DNA of 64,000 bases from positions 62,001 through 126,000 of the forward strand of contig NZ_NJFZ01000013.1 in assembly GCF_002270355.1 (NCBI RefSeq), in the 5' to 3' direction. A model generated the notes under the pieces. It saw only the letters and a list, made by a program, of their open reading frames with translations, was not told the origin of the DNA and made no database searches. A program made the translations under genes and the position numbers. Positions 26,266-33,779 of this stretch are shown here, one piece after another; within the stretch, counting starts at the first letter, position 1, and every line of letters starts with the position of its first letter. Source of the stretch: Flectobacillus sp. BAB-3569. GTDB lineage: Bacteria > Bacteroidota > Bacteroidia > Cytophagales > Spirosomataceae.

Positions 26266-27471
26266 ATGTTATTTTCATTCAGCTTTTATAGCTCATTTTT
26301 ACTTGTTTTTTTTATCCACCTGTTGGTATACAGTTTCCTATTTTTGATAAAATATATCAAAACCCAACAGCTTTCGAGTTTTTGGATGAGCCTCTTTCTA
26401 TTCTTAAGCACACTTTACTTCACGCCTTGGATGGTGGGATTTGCAGGGTGGTATGATACACAACCCTATAGAGATTTTCTATTTTATACTCCTTTCCAAC
26501 ATCTGTTGTTATTAGGGCCAGTGTTATTTTTTTACACACAAAGTCTACTGAACCCTGCGCTGAAACTAAACCGCAGCATGCTTTTGCATTTTATCCCTGC
26601 CATTTTGTATTTGATTTACAGTGCTGTCATAGTTATTTACGACAAATTTATCCTCCATGATTATGGTTTTCTTGCCAGCGGACAGGATCCCGACTTTGAA
26701 ACTTGGTATCAGCTTTTAGGCTTTATCAGTATGTCCATCTATTTAGTGATGGGATTTAGATACCATCAATTGTATCTGAAAAGCATTAATCAAGTTTTGA
26801 GTAATACAACGGCCTATTTGTATCCATGGTTACCTAGATTCTTTTTTGCTTGTATTATGTTGCTGTTCATAAGAGGCGTCGTAGCAGTATTGGGACTTAT
26901 TTGGGACATGAACTATATCAATACTTGGTGGTATTTTTTGTGTTACGCTATTTGCTGCTATTACATTGCGATTTTGAGTTATAGCAATGCCGTCGAAAGT
27001 AAGTTGTTGTTTCGAACCAATCTTTTAGCGACAGAAGAAACCTACTGGGCTGCCACTGATACCATCGATACTGAATATGTCTCTATTCCGATGATTGAAA
27101 ATACCACAACTCAAGAACTAAGTGATGAGCTGCTGTTAATCAAAGATGCCCTTCTTTCTGAGCTAGAACAAGAACAGGTTTTTCTGAATCCTGAACTTAC
27201 CTTGGTTGAACTTTCCAAACAACTCAATACCAATGCTTCCATTTTGAGTAAAGTAATTAATAAAGGTTTTGGTCAAAATTTTAATGATTTAATTAACCAG
27301 TATCGAATCAATTTTGTAATAAGTGAAATAGGAAAAGGACTTCATAAAAAGCAAACATTATTGAGTATCGCATTCGATTGTGGTTTTAATAGTAAGGCAA
27401 CTTTTAACCGTGCTTTCAAAAAAGTTACCAATTTTACCCCTGTGGAGTACATCCAAGAGCATTTTCGCTAA
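26266..27471 (+). CDS. Membrane-bound AraC family transcriptional regulator
   Basis: 401-residue protein with about seven predicted membrane helices in residues 1-245 (starting FSFYSSFLLVFFIHLLVYSFLFLI) and a cytoplasmic C-terminal AraC/XylS DNA-binding domain at about 300-400 (LTLVELSKQLNTNASILSKVINK, then the second HTH SIAFDCGFNSKATFNRAFKK and FTPVEYI). This design is common in Bacteroidota and couples a membrane signal to transcription without a kinase. The ligand is unknown. The next gene, a DoxX/CBM20-like protein 75 bp downstream, is the most likely target or partner. Confidence 0.9.
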   Translation: MLFSFSFYSSFLLVFFIHLLVYSFLFLIKYIKTQQLSSFWMSLFLFLSTLYFTPWMVGFAGWYDTQPYRDFLFYTPFQHLLLLGPVLFFYTQSLLNPALKLNRSMLLHFIPAILYLIYSAVIVIYDKFILHDYGFLASGQDPDFETWYQLLGFISMSIYLVMGFRYHQLYLKSINQVLSNTTAYLYPWLPRFFFACIMLLFIRGVVAVLGLIWDMNYINTWWYFLCYAICCYYIAILSYSNAVESKLLFRTNLLATEETYWAATDTIDTEYVSIPMIENTTTQELSDELLLIKDALLSELEQEQVFLNPELTLVELSKQLNTNASILSKVINKGFGQNFNDLINQYRINFVISEIGKGLHKKQTLLSIAFDCGFNSKATFNRAFKKVTNFTPVEYIQEHFR

Positions 27472-27546
27472 TAAAATAGGTTTCAAATCATAATTTGAAG
27501 CGATTGAGGTATCTATATAGAGCTACCTTTGAAGAAAAAACGCTTT

Positions 27547-28410
27547 ATGAAAAATCTATTCGACCTCTTATTTCGCCCAATCACAATGCCTCGCTGGTGG
27601 CAAGATGTATTTATTAGTATCCCAAGAATCATTTGTGGATATTGGCTCACTTCAGATTTTGGTGCTTCCAAATTTGGTTTGCCTTGGACTCCTTCTGAGA
27701 TCAATCTTGGTTTATTTGAGGTTGTATTTTGGTTTCCGAGCGATGTAGCTGCCTATGGTGGTATTTTCAAAACATTCTCTGTTTTTCTTGCATACATGGG
27801 AGCCTTTAGTGAAGGTATCGGTGGAATGGCTTTTATACTTGGTTTTCAAACTCGCCTATTTTCGTTTTTGATGGCATGTACTATGCTTGTGGCAGCAATC
27901 TGCCAGCAGTGGGACAATGGGCTGTGGTCAATGATGCCTGCTTTGGGGATTTTGTGGGTAAGTATGTTTCATCTTATTCTAGGCAGTGGACGCTTTGGTA
28001 TAGATCATTTGATTTATCAAAAACAGAATTTCAAGATTGGAATGTCTAGCTTTTTACCAATCGTCTTGGTACTATTAATGGCTGGCGTTCAAGATACAAA
28101 AAGCCATACAGTAACTGTACAAGTAACTTTGCCACACAAAACAAGTGTTAAAACAATGGGAGTGCGAGGAAACAGTGATCCTTTAAATTGGAATAATGAC
28201 TTAGTCATGAAAGAAGTAATTAAAGATTCTGTTTACACCGCTCAATTTAAAATCAATACTGGTTTTAACTTTACCAAAATAAAATTTGCCCTTAATGGTG
28301 AAATAGAACTAAGAGACCAAGAGAATAGATACATTTTACTAGATGACAAAACATTAAATACATCTTATAAAGCTATGTATGATGTGGCTCAGGAGAATAA
28401 GAAAAAATAA
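27547..28410 (+). CDS. DoxX family membrane protein with CBM20-like C-terminal domain
   Basis: 287-residue protein. I start it at ATG 27547 (MKNLFDLLFRP), since the longer frame would need a TTG. Residues ~20-165 form a four-helix DoxX-type membrane domain (GYWLTSDFGASKFGLPW; GGMAFILGFQTRLFSFLMA). A further helix (FLPIVLVLLMAGVQ) precedes an exported tail (about 185-280) with VTVQVTLPHKTSVKTMGVRG, DPLNWNNDLVMKE and FKINTGFNFTKIKFALNG, which resembles starch-binding CBM20-type beta-sandwiches. DoxX proteins are linked to quinone or thiol redox processes, and an added carbohydrate-binding-like domain is not typical. Its role is unknown. Confidence 0.75.
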   Translation: MKNLFDLLFRPITMPRWWQDVFISIPRIICGYWLTSDFGASKFGLPWTPSEINLGLFEVVFWFPSDVAAYGGIFKTFSVFLAYMGAFSEGIGGMAFILGFQTRLFSFLMACTMLVAAICQQWDNGLWSMMPALGILWVSMFHLILGSGRFGIDHLIYQKQNFKIGMSSFLPIVLVLLMAGVQDTKSHTVTVQVTLPHKTSVKTMGVRGNSDPLNWNNDLVMKEVIKDSVYTAQFKINTGFNFTKIKFALNGEIELRDQENRYILLDDKTLNTSYKAMYDVAQENKKK

Positions 28411-28435
28411 ACACTAGTTGTTCAAAACTAGGTTT

Positions 28436-28479
28436 ATTTTCCGATAGTGTGCGACTTAAGTCGCACACTATCGGAAAAT
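28436..28479. terminator. Perfect 44-bp palindrome, bidirectional terminator
   Basis: Two exact 22-nt arms without a spacer (arm begins ATTTTCCGATAGTGTGCG), AT-rich at both ends, so each strand forms a GC-rich hairpin followed by T residues. It lies between the convergent DoxX and permease genes, 25 and 6 bp from their stops. Confidence 0.85.
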
Positions 28480-28485
28480 ATATCA

Positions 28486-29484
28486 TCACTTGGCAGAAAT
28501 CAATAATCCCAGACCAAGGATATAGCACAACAACATGATATTAAGCAAAGTATTGGTTCCTTGTGGAGCATTTTTGAATTCTTTCCAGATATAAATACCC
28601 CAAATAGCAGCGACAATGGTAGCTCCTTGTCCCAAGCCATACGAAATAGCTGGGCCTGCTGTACCTGAAGCAATGATATTGAATGACATTCCGATACACC
28701 AAATACTTCCACCAACAATACCCATAAGATGGTTCTGGCTTGTTCCCTTAAAATAATCTGAATAGCTTACAGGCGCTCCTAAAAAAGGTTTTTTCATTAA
28801 AAATGTATTGAAAATGAAATTACTCAAGAAGATACCTCCCGCAAAAAATACAACAGCGGTATAAGGACTCAGTTTACCATCTACAGGATGTGTAAAATCG
28901 GGAAACATGGAGTTGGCAACGTACTTATAAAATAGTCCCATCAACAAACCACTAATAACCGAAAGAACAAGCCCCTTGGTTGACACCGAAGCCGTATTGC
29001 CTGCAAGCATTTTTCGGTAAGCGCTGGCATTAAGCAAAATAGCAATTACAATAAGGGCTACTCCCACAAAAATAAAAGTTGAATTACCAATAGGTGCATC
29101 AATGTAATTAACAATCACGCCGACTACCAATGCCAAGCCTATTCCTACAGGGAAGGCGACCGACATACCTGCGATAGAGATAGCCGCTCCTAACAAAATA
29201 TTTGCCAAATTGAATACAATACCTCCGATAATTGCCGAATAAATATTGACATTATCAGCTTGTTGTATATCAACTAAAAAACCTCTTCCTCCTTCGCCCA
29301 TACTTCCAAGCGTAAAAGCAAATAATAAGGAAGTAATGAGAATACCAATGACATAATCCCAATAAAAAAGCTCAAAACGCCAATTGGACGAAGCTAACTT
29401 TTGGGTATTGGCCCATGAGCCCCAGCATAACATAGTTACGATACAAAAAACCACCGCTGTGGTATAGTTTTCGATGATAAACAT
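28486..29484 (-). CDS. Sugar permease, GRP/ureide-permease (DMT) family, RusT-like
   Basis: 332-residue inner-membrane transporter with about ten helices. The N-terminal signature MLCWGSWANTQKLASSNWRFELFYWDY, with glycine-rich helices such as GIVFNLANILLGAAISIAG, fits the glucose/ribose porter-ureide permease group of the DMT superfamily. It is the last gene of a minus-strand cluster with ADP-ribosylglycohydrolase, nucleoside hydrolase and ribokinase. That matches the gene content of the Bacteroides ribose utilisation (rus) locus, in which RusT imports ribose. Ribose as substrate is inferred from this context. It starts 21 bp after the preceding gene, so the two are co-transcribed. Confidence 0.85.
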   Translation of the reverse strand: MFIIENYTTAVVFCIVTMLCWGSWANTQKLASSNWRFELFYWDYVIGILITSLLFAFTLGSMGEGGRGFLVDIQQADNVNIYSAIIGGIVFNLANILLGAAISIAGMSVAFPVGIGLALVVGVIVNYIDAPIGNSTFIFVGVALIVIAILLNASAYRKMLAGNTASVSTKGLVLSVISGLLMGLFYKYVANSMFPDFTHPVDGKLSPYTAVVFFAGGIFLSNFIFNTFLMKKPFLGAPVSYSDYFKGTSQNHLMGIVGGSIWCIGMSFNIIASGTAGPAISYGLGQGATIVAAIWGIYIWKEFKNAPQGTNTLLNIMLLCYILGLGLLISAK

Positions 29485-29505
29485 AAGTTTGATTTTTTGT
29501 GGTTA

Positions 29506-31065
29506 TTACTTTTTTGCCGTTGGTTTTCTCTGTCCAAAACGATAGATGGTCTGATTAGAATCACTATTTGGACTATCTCCATAAATCAAAACCTCCGTAA
29601 TGCGACATTCATGCTCCTCTGATGGATTAAGCATTTTTAACTTAACGGTATGTTTGCCTTTAGGAAGCAAATATTTCCAAAATAGCTCATGGCGACGTTC
29701 TTTGAAACTTGTTGGCAAAGCTACCGTCTCGATTTTATTACCATCCAAATACAATTCTACCTGAAAGTTAAAAGTGCTTTCTGACATCCATTTAGCCGTT
29801 TCTCCCTTTACTACAAAACCTGTCCCTTCAAAATCAAAGGTATATTCATCTTTCAAATATTTATTAACAAACTGTTTATCAATTGGATAAGTCCCGTCAA
29901 AGCTTTTTTCCATTTTGACTGGCACAGGAGTCTGAATTGGAATAATTACTTTATCTTCTAAAACTTTCCCTCCATTACGTTCTATATTCAACAAAGCGTG
30001 TTTGGTACCAATTTCATACACATCTGCCAATGAAATGGTGGTGTATTTAAAATCAATATCTTCCGCCTCTTTCAAACCCATTTTCCAATAAGCTGGAATT
30101 TTGTCATAACCCAATACCGTTCCTAGTATTCCCCCTGCTGATGAAGGGTTACAGTCTGCATCTTGACCGCATCGGGTCGTAATTTCCATAGTTTGAGAAA
30201 AATCGCCATTACCGTAAAGTAATCCCAAGACTACATACGCCGAGTTGATAGTTGCATCGATATTGAAGGGCGCAAACACACCATCTGGGCAACCTATATC
30301 CTGAGTCCATTTGTCTTGGAGTAAATACCATGTTTTTTTCCAATCATTTGGATACATTTGATGCCATTTGATTACATCAGCTATACATTTATAGTAATTA
30401 CTTTCTTTGGGAATAGTCTTGAGTGCTTCTGAAACAATATATTTAATATCAGTAGAAGTAAATGCCAAAGTATAACACGCACCTAAATACACGCCACCAA
30501 AATACCCATCGCCATAGTTCATGATATGTCCAATTTTATCAGAAATTTTTGAGGCTGCATTTGGCATAGCAGGCGACATAAGTCCCGCAAAATCGCATTC
30601 TATTTGATAATCAATACAATCAGCATGAGGATTATTTACCCAATGACCAGAAGCAGGAGGCATCATTCCATGCAAAATATTATATCTTCCCGCTTGATTT
30701 GCGTGCCAAAGCGCATAGCCAGCATTGGCATAAGCCTTGGCGTGTGACTCAACTGGCGCATCAAGTCCTTCTTTTTCAAATACATCCACGAACGTCAAGT
30801 CCATATATAAATCATCATACAAACCTGGGTTGTTGAGCATGGTGTTCTTCAAATAGCCATCATACCATTGTATAGGCTGATATTCATTGATGATGGTGCC
30901 GTTGTATTTAAACTCAACGGGTCCTCCAAAGGTTACCCCAATAGTTTGACCAGCCCAACCGCCTTTGATTTTATCCTTGAGCTGTGTTTTGCTTAAGGTA
31001 AGTGTTTTTTGTTGAGCCAATAATGTATGGGTCAAAAATAGAAGTAATAGAAATGTTTTTTTCAT
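29506..31065 (-). CDS. Exported ADP-ribosylglycohydrolase family protein, RusGH-like
   Basis: 519-residue protein with a signal peptide (MKKTFLLLLFLTHTLLAQQ) and an all-alpha ADP-ribosylglycohydrolase fold (about 25-360). Metal-binding motifs are visible: early GGWAGQTIGVTFGGP, DDLYMDLTFVDVF and the late CGQDADCNPSSAGGILG (G-x-D-x-D). The last ~140 residues form an extra beta-rich domain. Exported homologues occur in the Bacteroides rus locus (RusGH). It probably cleaves ADP-ribose-type or other ribosides outside the cytoplasm so that ribose can be imported by the next gene's permease. The real substrate is untested. Confidence 0.88.
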   Translation of the reverse strand: MKKTFLLLLFLTHTLLAQQKTLTLSKTQLKDKIKGGWAGQTIGVTFGGPVEFKYNGTIINEYQPIQWYDGYLKNTMLNNPGLYDDLYMDLTFVDVFEKEGLDAPVESHAKAYANAGYALWHANQAGRYNILHGMMPPASGHWVNNPHADCIDYQIECDFAGLMSPAMPNAASKISDKIGHIMNYGDGYFGGVYLGACYTLAFTSTDIKYIVSEALKTIPKESNYYKCIADVIKWHQMYPNDWKKTWYLLQDKWTQDIGCPDGVFAPFNIDATINSAYVVLGLLYGNGDFSQTMEITTRCGQDADCNPSSAGGILGTVLGYDKIPAYWKMGLKEAEDIDFKYTTISLADVYEIGTKHALLNIERNGGKVLEDKVIIPIQTPVPVKMEKSFDGTYPIDKQFVNKYLKDEYTFDFEGTGFVVKGETAKWMSESTFNFQVELYLDGNKIETVALPTSFKERRHELFWKYLLPKGKHTVKLKMLNPSEEHECRITEVLIYGDSPNSDSNQTIYRFGQRKPTAKK

Positions 31066-31203
31066 AAAGTTAAATAGTTGATTAATAAAAGGATAGCATT
31101 ATGAATGAGTGCTGAGTTATGAGTTGTGAATTTTGAATAATCAATATTTTACTAAAAAAATGAAATAGTAAAACAGTTTTTCCGAGTATTCATAGCTCAA
31201 TAC
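31066..31203. repeat. Spacer with degenerate GAGTTATGAGT-type repeat
   Basis: 138-bp gap with ATGAATGAGTGCTGAGTTAT and GAGTTGTGAATTTTGAATAA (about 31101-31140), the same word-like repeat family as at 19429-19470 and, inverted, at 11930-11966. Confidence 0.5.
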
Positions 31204-32148
31204 TTAACGTTCTAAATTTTGATATAAAAAGCTTTTCATTATTCGGTTGATAAACTCATTAGAATCAATCGAAACACCTACTTCGGCATTAGGGACTTGA
31301 TTTTCGTTTATTCGGGTAAAGCCTTCATTATCGACAGCGATATTGACTTTTTTGGTCTTGAAAAGCTCTGGATACAGCAACATACCGATCGCAACAGGGT
31401 CAAAAAGCGTAGGCGTTTCGTTACCCCAAAGCACATATAAACCCGACAAGGCATTTGTCAAAACAGACTGTCGCATCGATAATAAATCTCGCTTGGCTTT
31501 ATCAAGTTTTACCATAGCAGTTACGTCCAGACCCGCATAAACTATATTAGCTCCCGAATTGACAAACTTCTTGGCGGCAGGAATATCCACTTTTACATTC
31601 CATTCAGCATCGATACTTGGATAGGTGTTGTAGCCAATATAGAATGAGCCAAACATCGCATAGATTTTCTTAGCCAACTTCAAGGCCTTGGGATCTTTGT
31701 CGATGACAGCTGCCATATTGGTCACTGGTCCAACCGAAATAATGATGACCTCGTTGGGGTATTTTTTGAGGTTTTCAATGATAAAATCTGTAGCAGATTG
31801 TTGAATAGGTTTCAATTTGTTAAAATCCTTTGCCCAGTAAAACTGTTCTGCATACCAGTTGGCACGATCGTCTATTTTGGAAGTATTACGTCCCAAGGCC
31901 ACAGGAATTTTATCTTGACCAGTCTCATATAATAATTTGAGCGCCACTTTTGCACGGTCATCAGTACGACCATAACAAGTAGTAATACCCAAAATATCCA
32001 ATTTATCTTGGTTAGTTAGAAGCATTGCCAAGGCAAAGGCATCGTCAATGTCATCGCCCAAATCACAATCAAAAATGACCTTCTGACGGTTTTGTCCAAA
32101 CAGCATCAATGTCATGAGCGTCAGCACAATGGTGAGTTTTAGTTTCAT
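31204..32148 (-). CDS. Exported nucleoside hydrolase, RusNH-like
   Basis: 314-residue inosine-uridine-type nucleoside hydrolase that releases ribose and base from nucleosides. The calcium-binding cluster FDCDLGDDIDDAFALAML at about residues 26-43 is the family signature (DxDxxxDD), and the substrate-binding segment AEWNVKVDIPAAKKF with its Asn is also present. An N-terminal signal peptide (MKLKLTIVLTLMTLMLFGQN) places it in the periplasm or at the surface, unlike most bacterial members. It lies between ribokinase and ADP-ribosylglycohydrolase, supporting extracytoplasmic ribose liberation. Base preference cannot be judged. Confidence 0.93.
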   Translation of the reverse strand: MKLKLTIVLTLMTLMLFGQNRQKVIFDCDLGDDIDDAFALAMLLTNQDKLDILGITTCYGRTDDRAKVALKLLYETGQDKIPVALGRNTSKIDDRANWYAEQFYWAKDFNKLKPIQQSATDFIIENLKKYPNEVIIISVGPVTNMAAVIDKDPKALKLAKKIYAMFGSFYIGYNTYPSIDAEWNVKVDIPAAKKFVNSGANIVYAGLDVTAMVKLDKAKRDLLSMRQSVLTNALSGLYVLWGNETPTLFDPVAIGMLLYPELFKTKKVNIAVDNEGFTRINENQVPNAEVGVSIDSNEFINRIMKSFLYQNLER

Positions 32149-32157
32149 AGAAAAAAG

Positions 32158-32304
32158 GATTTAAGTTATGTGCTTAGGCACTAGGCAACAGGCACTAGGT
32201 AAAGAGTTTTAACATGTTTTAGTAACAACGGATATGTTTTTGCCGAAAGTCCATTGCTGAAAGTCGAAAGCCAAATAGTTGAATTTTATTTTGCCTACCA
32301 ACTT
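32158..32304. repeat. Dispersed intergenic repeat, copy A
   Basis: Contains AGGCAACAGGCACTAGG and CTGAAAGTCGAAAGCC, ending TTTTATTTTGCC. It aligns over about 130 bp with 46998-47130 (TTTAAGTTATGTG at the left of both). It fills most of the nucleoside hydrolase-ribokinase gap. Confidence 0.65.
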
Positions 32305-32377
32305 AGTTTAGCATCACTATTTTGATTATGAATTTGTTATGTTAACCGATATACTATTAACTAATAACTCCTACTAC

Positions 32378-33274
32378 CTACATTTCGGCTCTTGATGGCA
32401 TAGAGGCTTGCGCTCCCATGCGAGTCACAGTAATGGAGGCGGCTTTACAGGCGAACTTCGCAGCTTCTACAAGCGTCTTTTCCTCATGAATAGCTACCGC
32501 CAAAGCCCCACTAAAACAATCTCCAGCAGCAGTGGTATCTATGGCAACGACTTGAGGCGTTTCAACTATTCCCTCAAAATCTGCTGATTTTAGATATACG
32601 CCCTTCGCGCCTAAAGTAATCAGGATGTTTTGAACGCCTAGTTCAGTAAAAACTTGTCCCGCTTTTTGAGCACTTGCAAAATCTGTGACTTTGATCCTAG
32701 TGAGAAGTTCGGCTTCTGTTTCGTTTGGTGTAATTATATGTATGAAAGGAAATACAGAAGAGGAAAGTTGAGCTGCAGGTGCTGGATTCAAAATCACTTT
32801 TACTCCCGACTCATAGGCTTTTTGAATAGTGTATTCGACCGTTTTGATAGGAGTCTCTAACTGAATAAGCAAAATATCGTTTTGTTCAAAAATACTCCAT
32901 GCGTTTTCAATATCTTCAATAGATAAATAAGCATTGGACCCTGGTGCTACCGTAATACAATTTTCACCCTTGGCGTCTACATTGATCAGCGCAACCCCTG
33001 AAGGATTTTCAGCATCGACTATCACATAATCAGTATTGATTCCTTCCAGCGCAAATTGTTGAAGAGCTTGACGACCAAAAATATCATCTCCAACTCTACA
33101 AACAAACACAGTTGGGCATCCGAGTCGCGCACTAGCAACAGCTTGATTCGCTCCTTTGCCACCAGCATTCATCAAAAATTTTCCTCCGATAATCGTTTCA
33201 CCTGGTGCTGCCAGTCTTTCAGCTTTTATCACCATGTCAGTATTTGAGCTACCTACTACGATAATTTTTTTCAT
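32378..33274 (-). CDS. rbsK: Ribokinase
   Basis: 298-residue PfkB-family kinase that phosphorylates D-ribose to ribose 5-phosphate. ATG 33274 (MKKIIVVGSSNTDMVIK) is the family start; an in-frame ATG eight codons earlier is less likely. Signatures are GGKGANQAVASARLG at about residues 38-52 and the C-terminal anion-hole/catalytic-base motif DTTAAGDCFSGALAVA (AAGD). It is cytoplasmic. As first gene of the minus-strand cluster it completes a scheme of extracellular release, import and phosphorylation of ribose. No rus-type SusC/SusD or regulator is part of this orientation. Confidence 0.93.
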   Translation of the reverse strand: MKKIIVVGSSNTDMVIKAERLAAPGETIIGGKFLMNAGGKGANQAVASARLGCPTVFVCRVGDDIFGRQALQQFALEGINTDYVIVDAENPSGVALINVDAKGENCITVAPGSNAYLSIEDIENAWSIFEQNDILLIQLETPIKTVEYTIQKAYESGVKVILNPAPAAQLSSSVFPFIHIITPNETEAELLTRIKVTDFASAQKAGQVFTELGVQNILITLGAKGVYLKSADFEGIVETPQVVAIDTTAAGDCFSGALAVAIHEEKTLVEAAKFACKAASITVTRMGAQASMPSRAEM

Positions 33275-33779
33275 TAGGTTATTATTAATTTGAAACATTC
33301 AAAAATATCTAAAAATAATATCAAAACACAGCGCTATTTACAAATGATCGCTAGCAGTGTACATAAGAATGTAAAAACCATTCATTCGGATATTGCAGGT
33401 TGGATTTCGGAAGTATCCCGTTCTATATTTTGTAAAGAATAAAGCTATTTTACTTTATGACCGAAATCAGAAATCCTCAATCTGCTATAGTTGGAAAACC
33501 TTCACATAGTCTTTCATACTGATTAAGGAGTATGCTTCATTTTATGAGCATTTCAAAACACTTCTTATAAGTTAAGATAAACCTCATTTGTGTCTGTCAT
33601 TGGTTGGGCTTTGTGTTTATCCTTCCTGACAAAAGTGTCATTGTGACACTTTCATCAGGAAGGATAAACATAAGGAATACATATTTGAAGATTTGTGCTA
33701 ATATATTCTATCTACATGACCTTACTTTGCATTGTAATTTTATATTAATTATTAAATGAATCATATTTTATTCTAATGT
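33275..33779. other. Divergent intergenic region between rbsK and the xylan locus
   Basis: A 505-bp region. It carries a degenerate TTTCGG-type repeat (about 33401-33485, e.g. GGATTTCGGAAGT and GACCGAAATCAGAAATCC) and a long hairpin (33614-33670, listed separately). Promoters for both divergent operons must lie here, but none is clear. Confidence 0.5.
33614..33670. promoter_or_regulatory. Long two-part hairpin in the SusC-1 leader
   Basis: Outer 16-bp perfect arms (TGTTTATCCTTCCTGA at 33614-33629, complement at 33655-33670) enclose inner 9-bp arms (AAAGTGTCA at 33632-33640, TGACACTTT at 33644-33652) with a 3-nt loop. The two are separated by a CA/CA internal loop. It lies 109 bp upstream of the first xylan-locus gene. 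No T-tract follows, so it may be an operator or structured 5' leader rather than a terminator. Confidence 0.55.
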
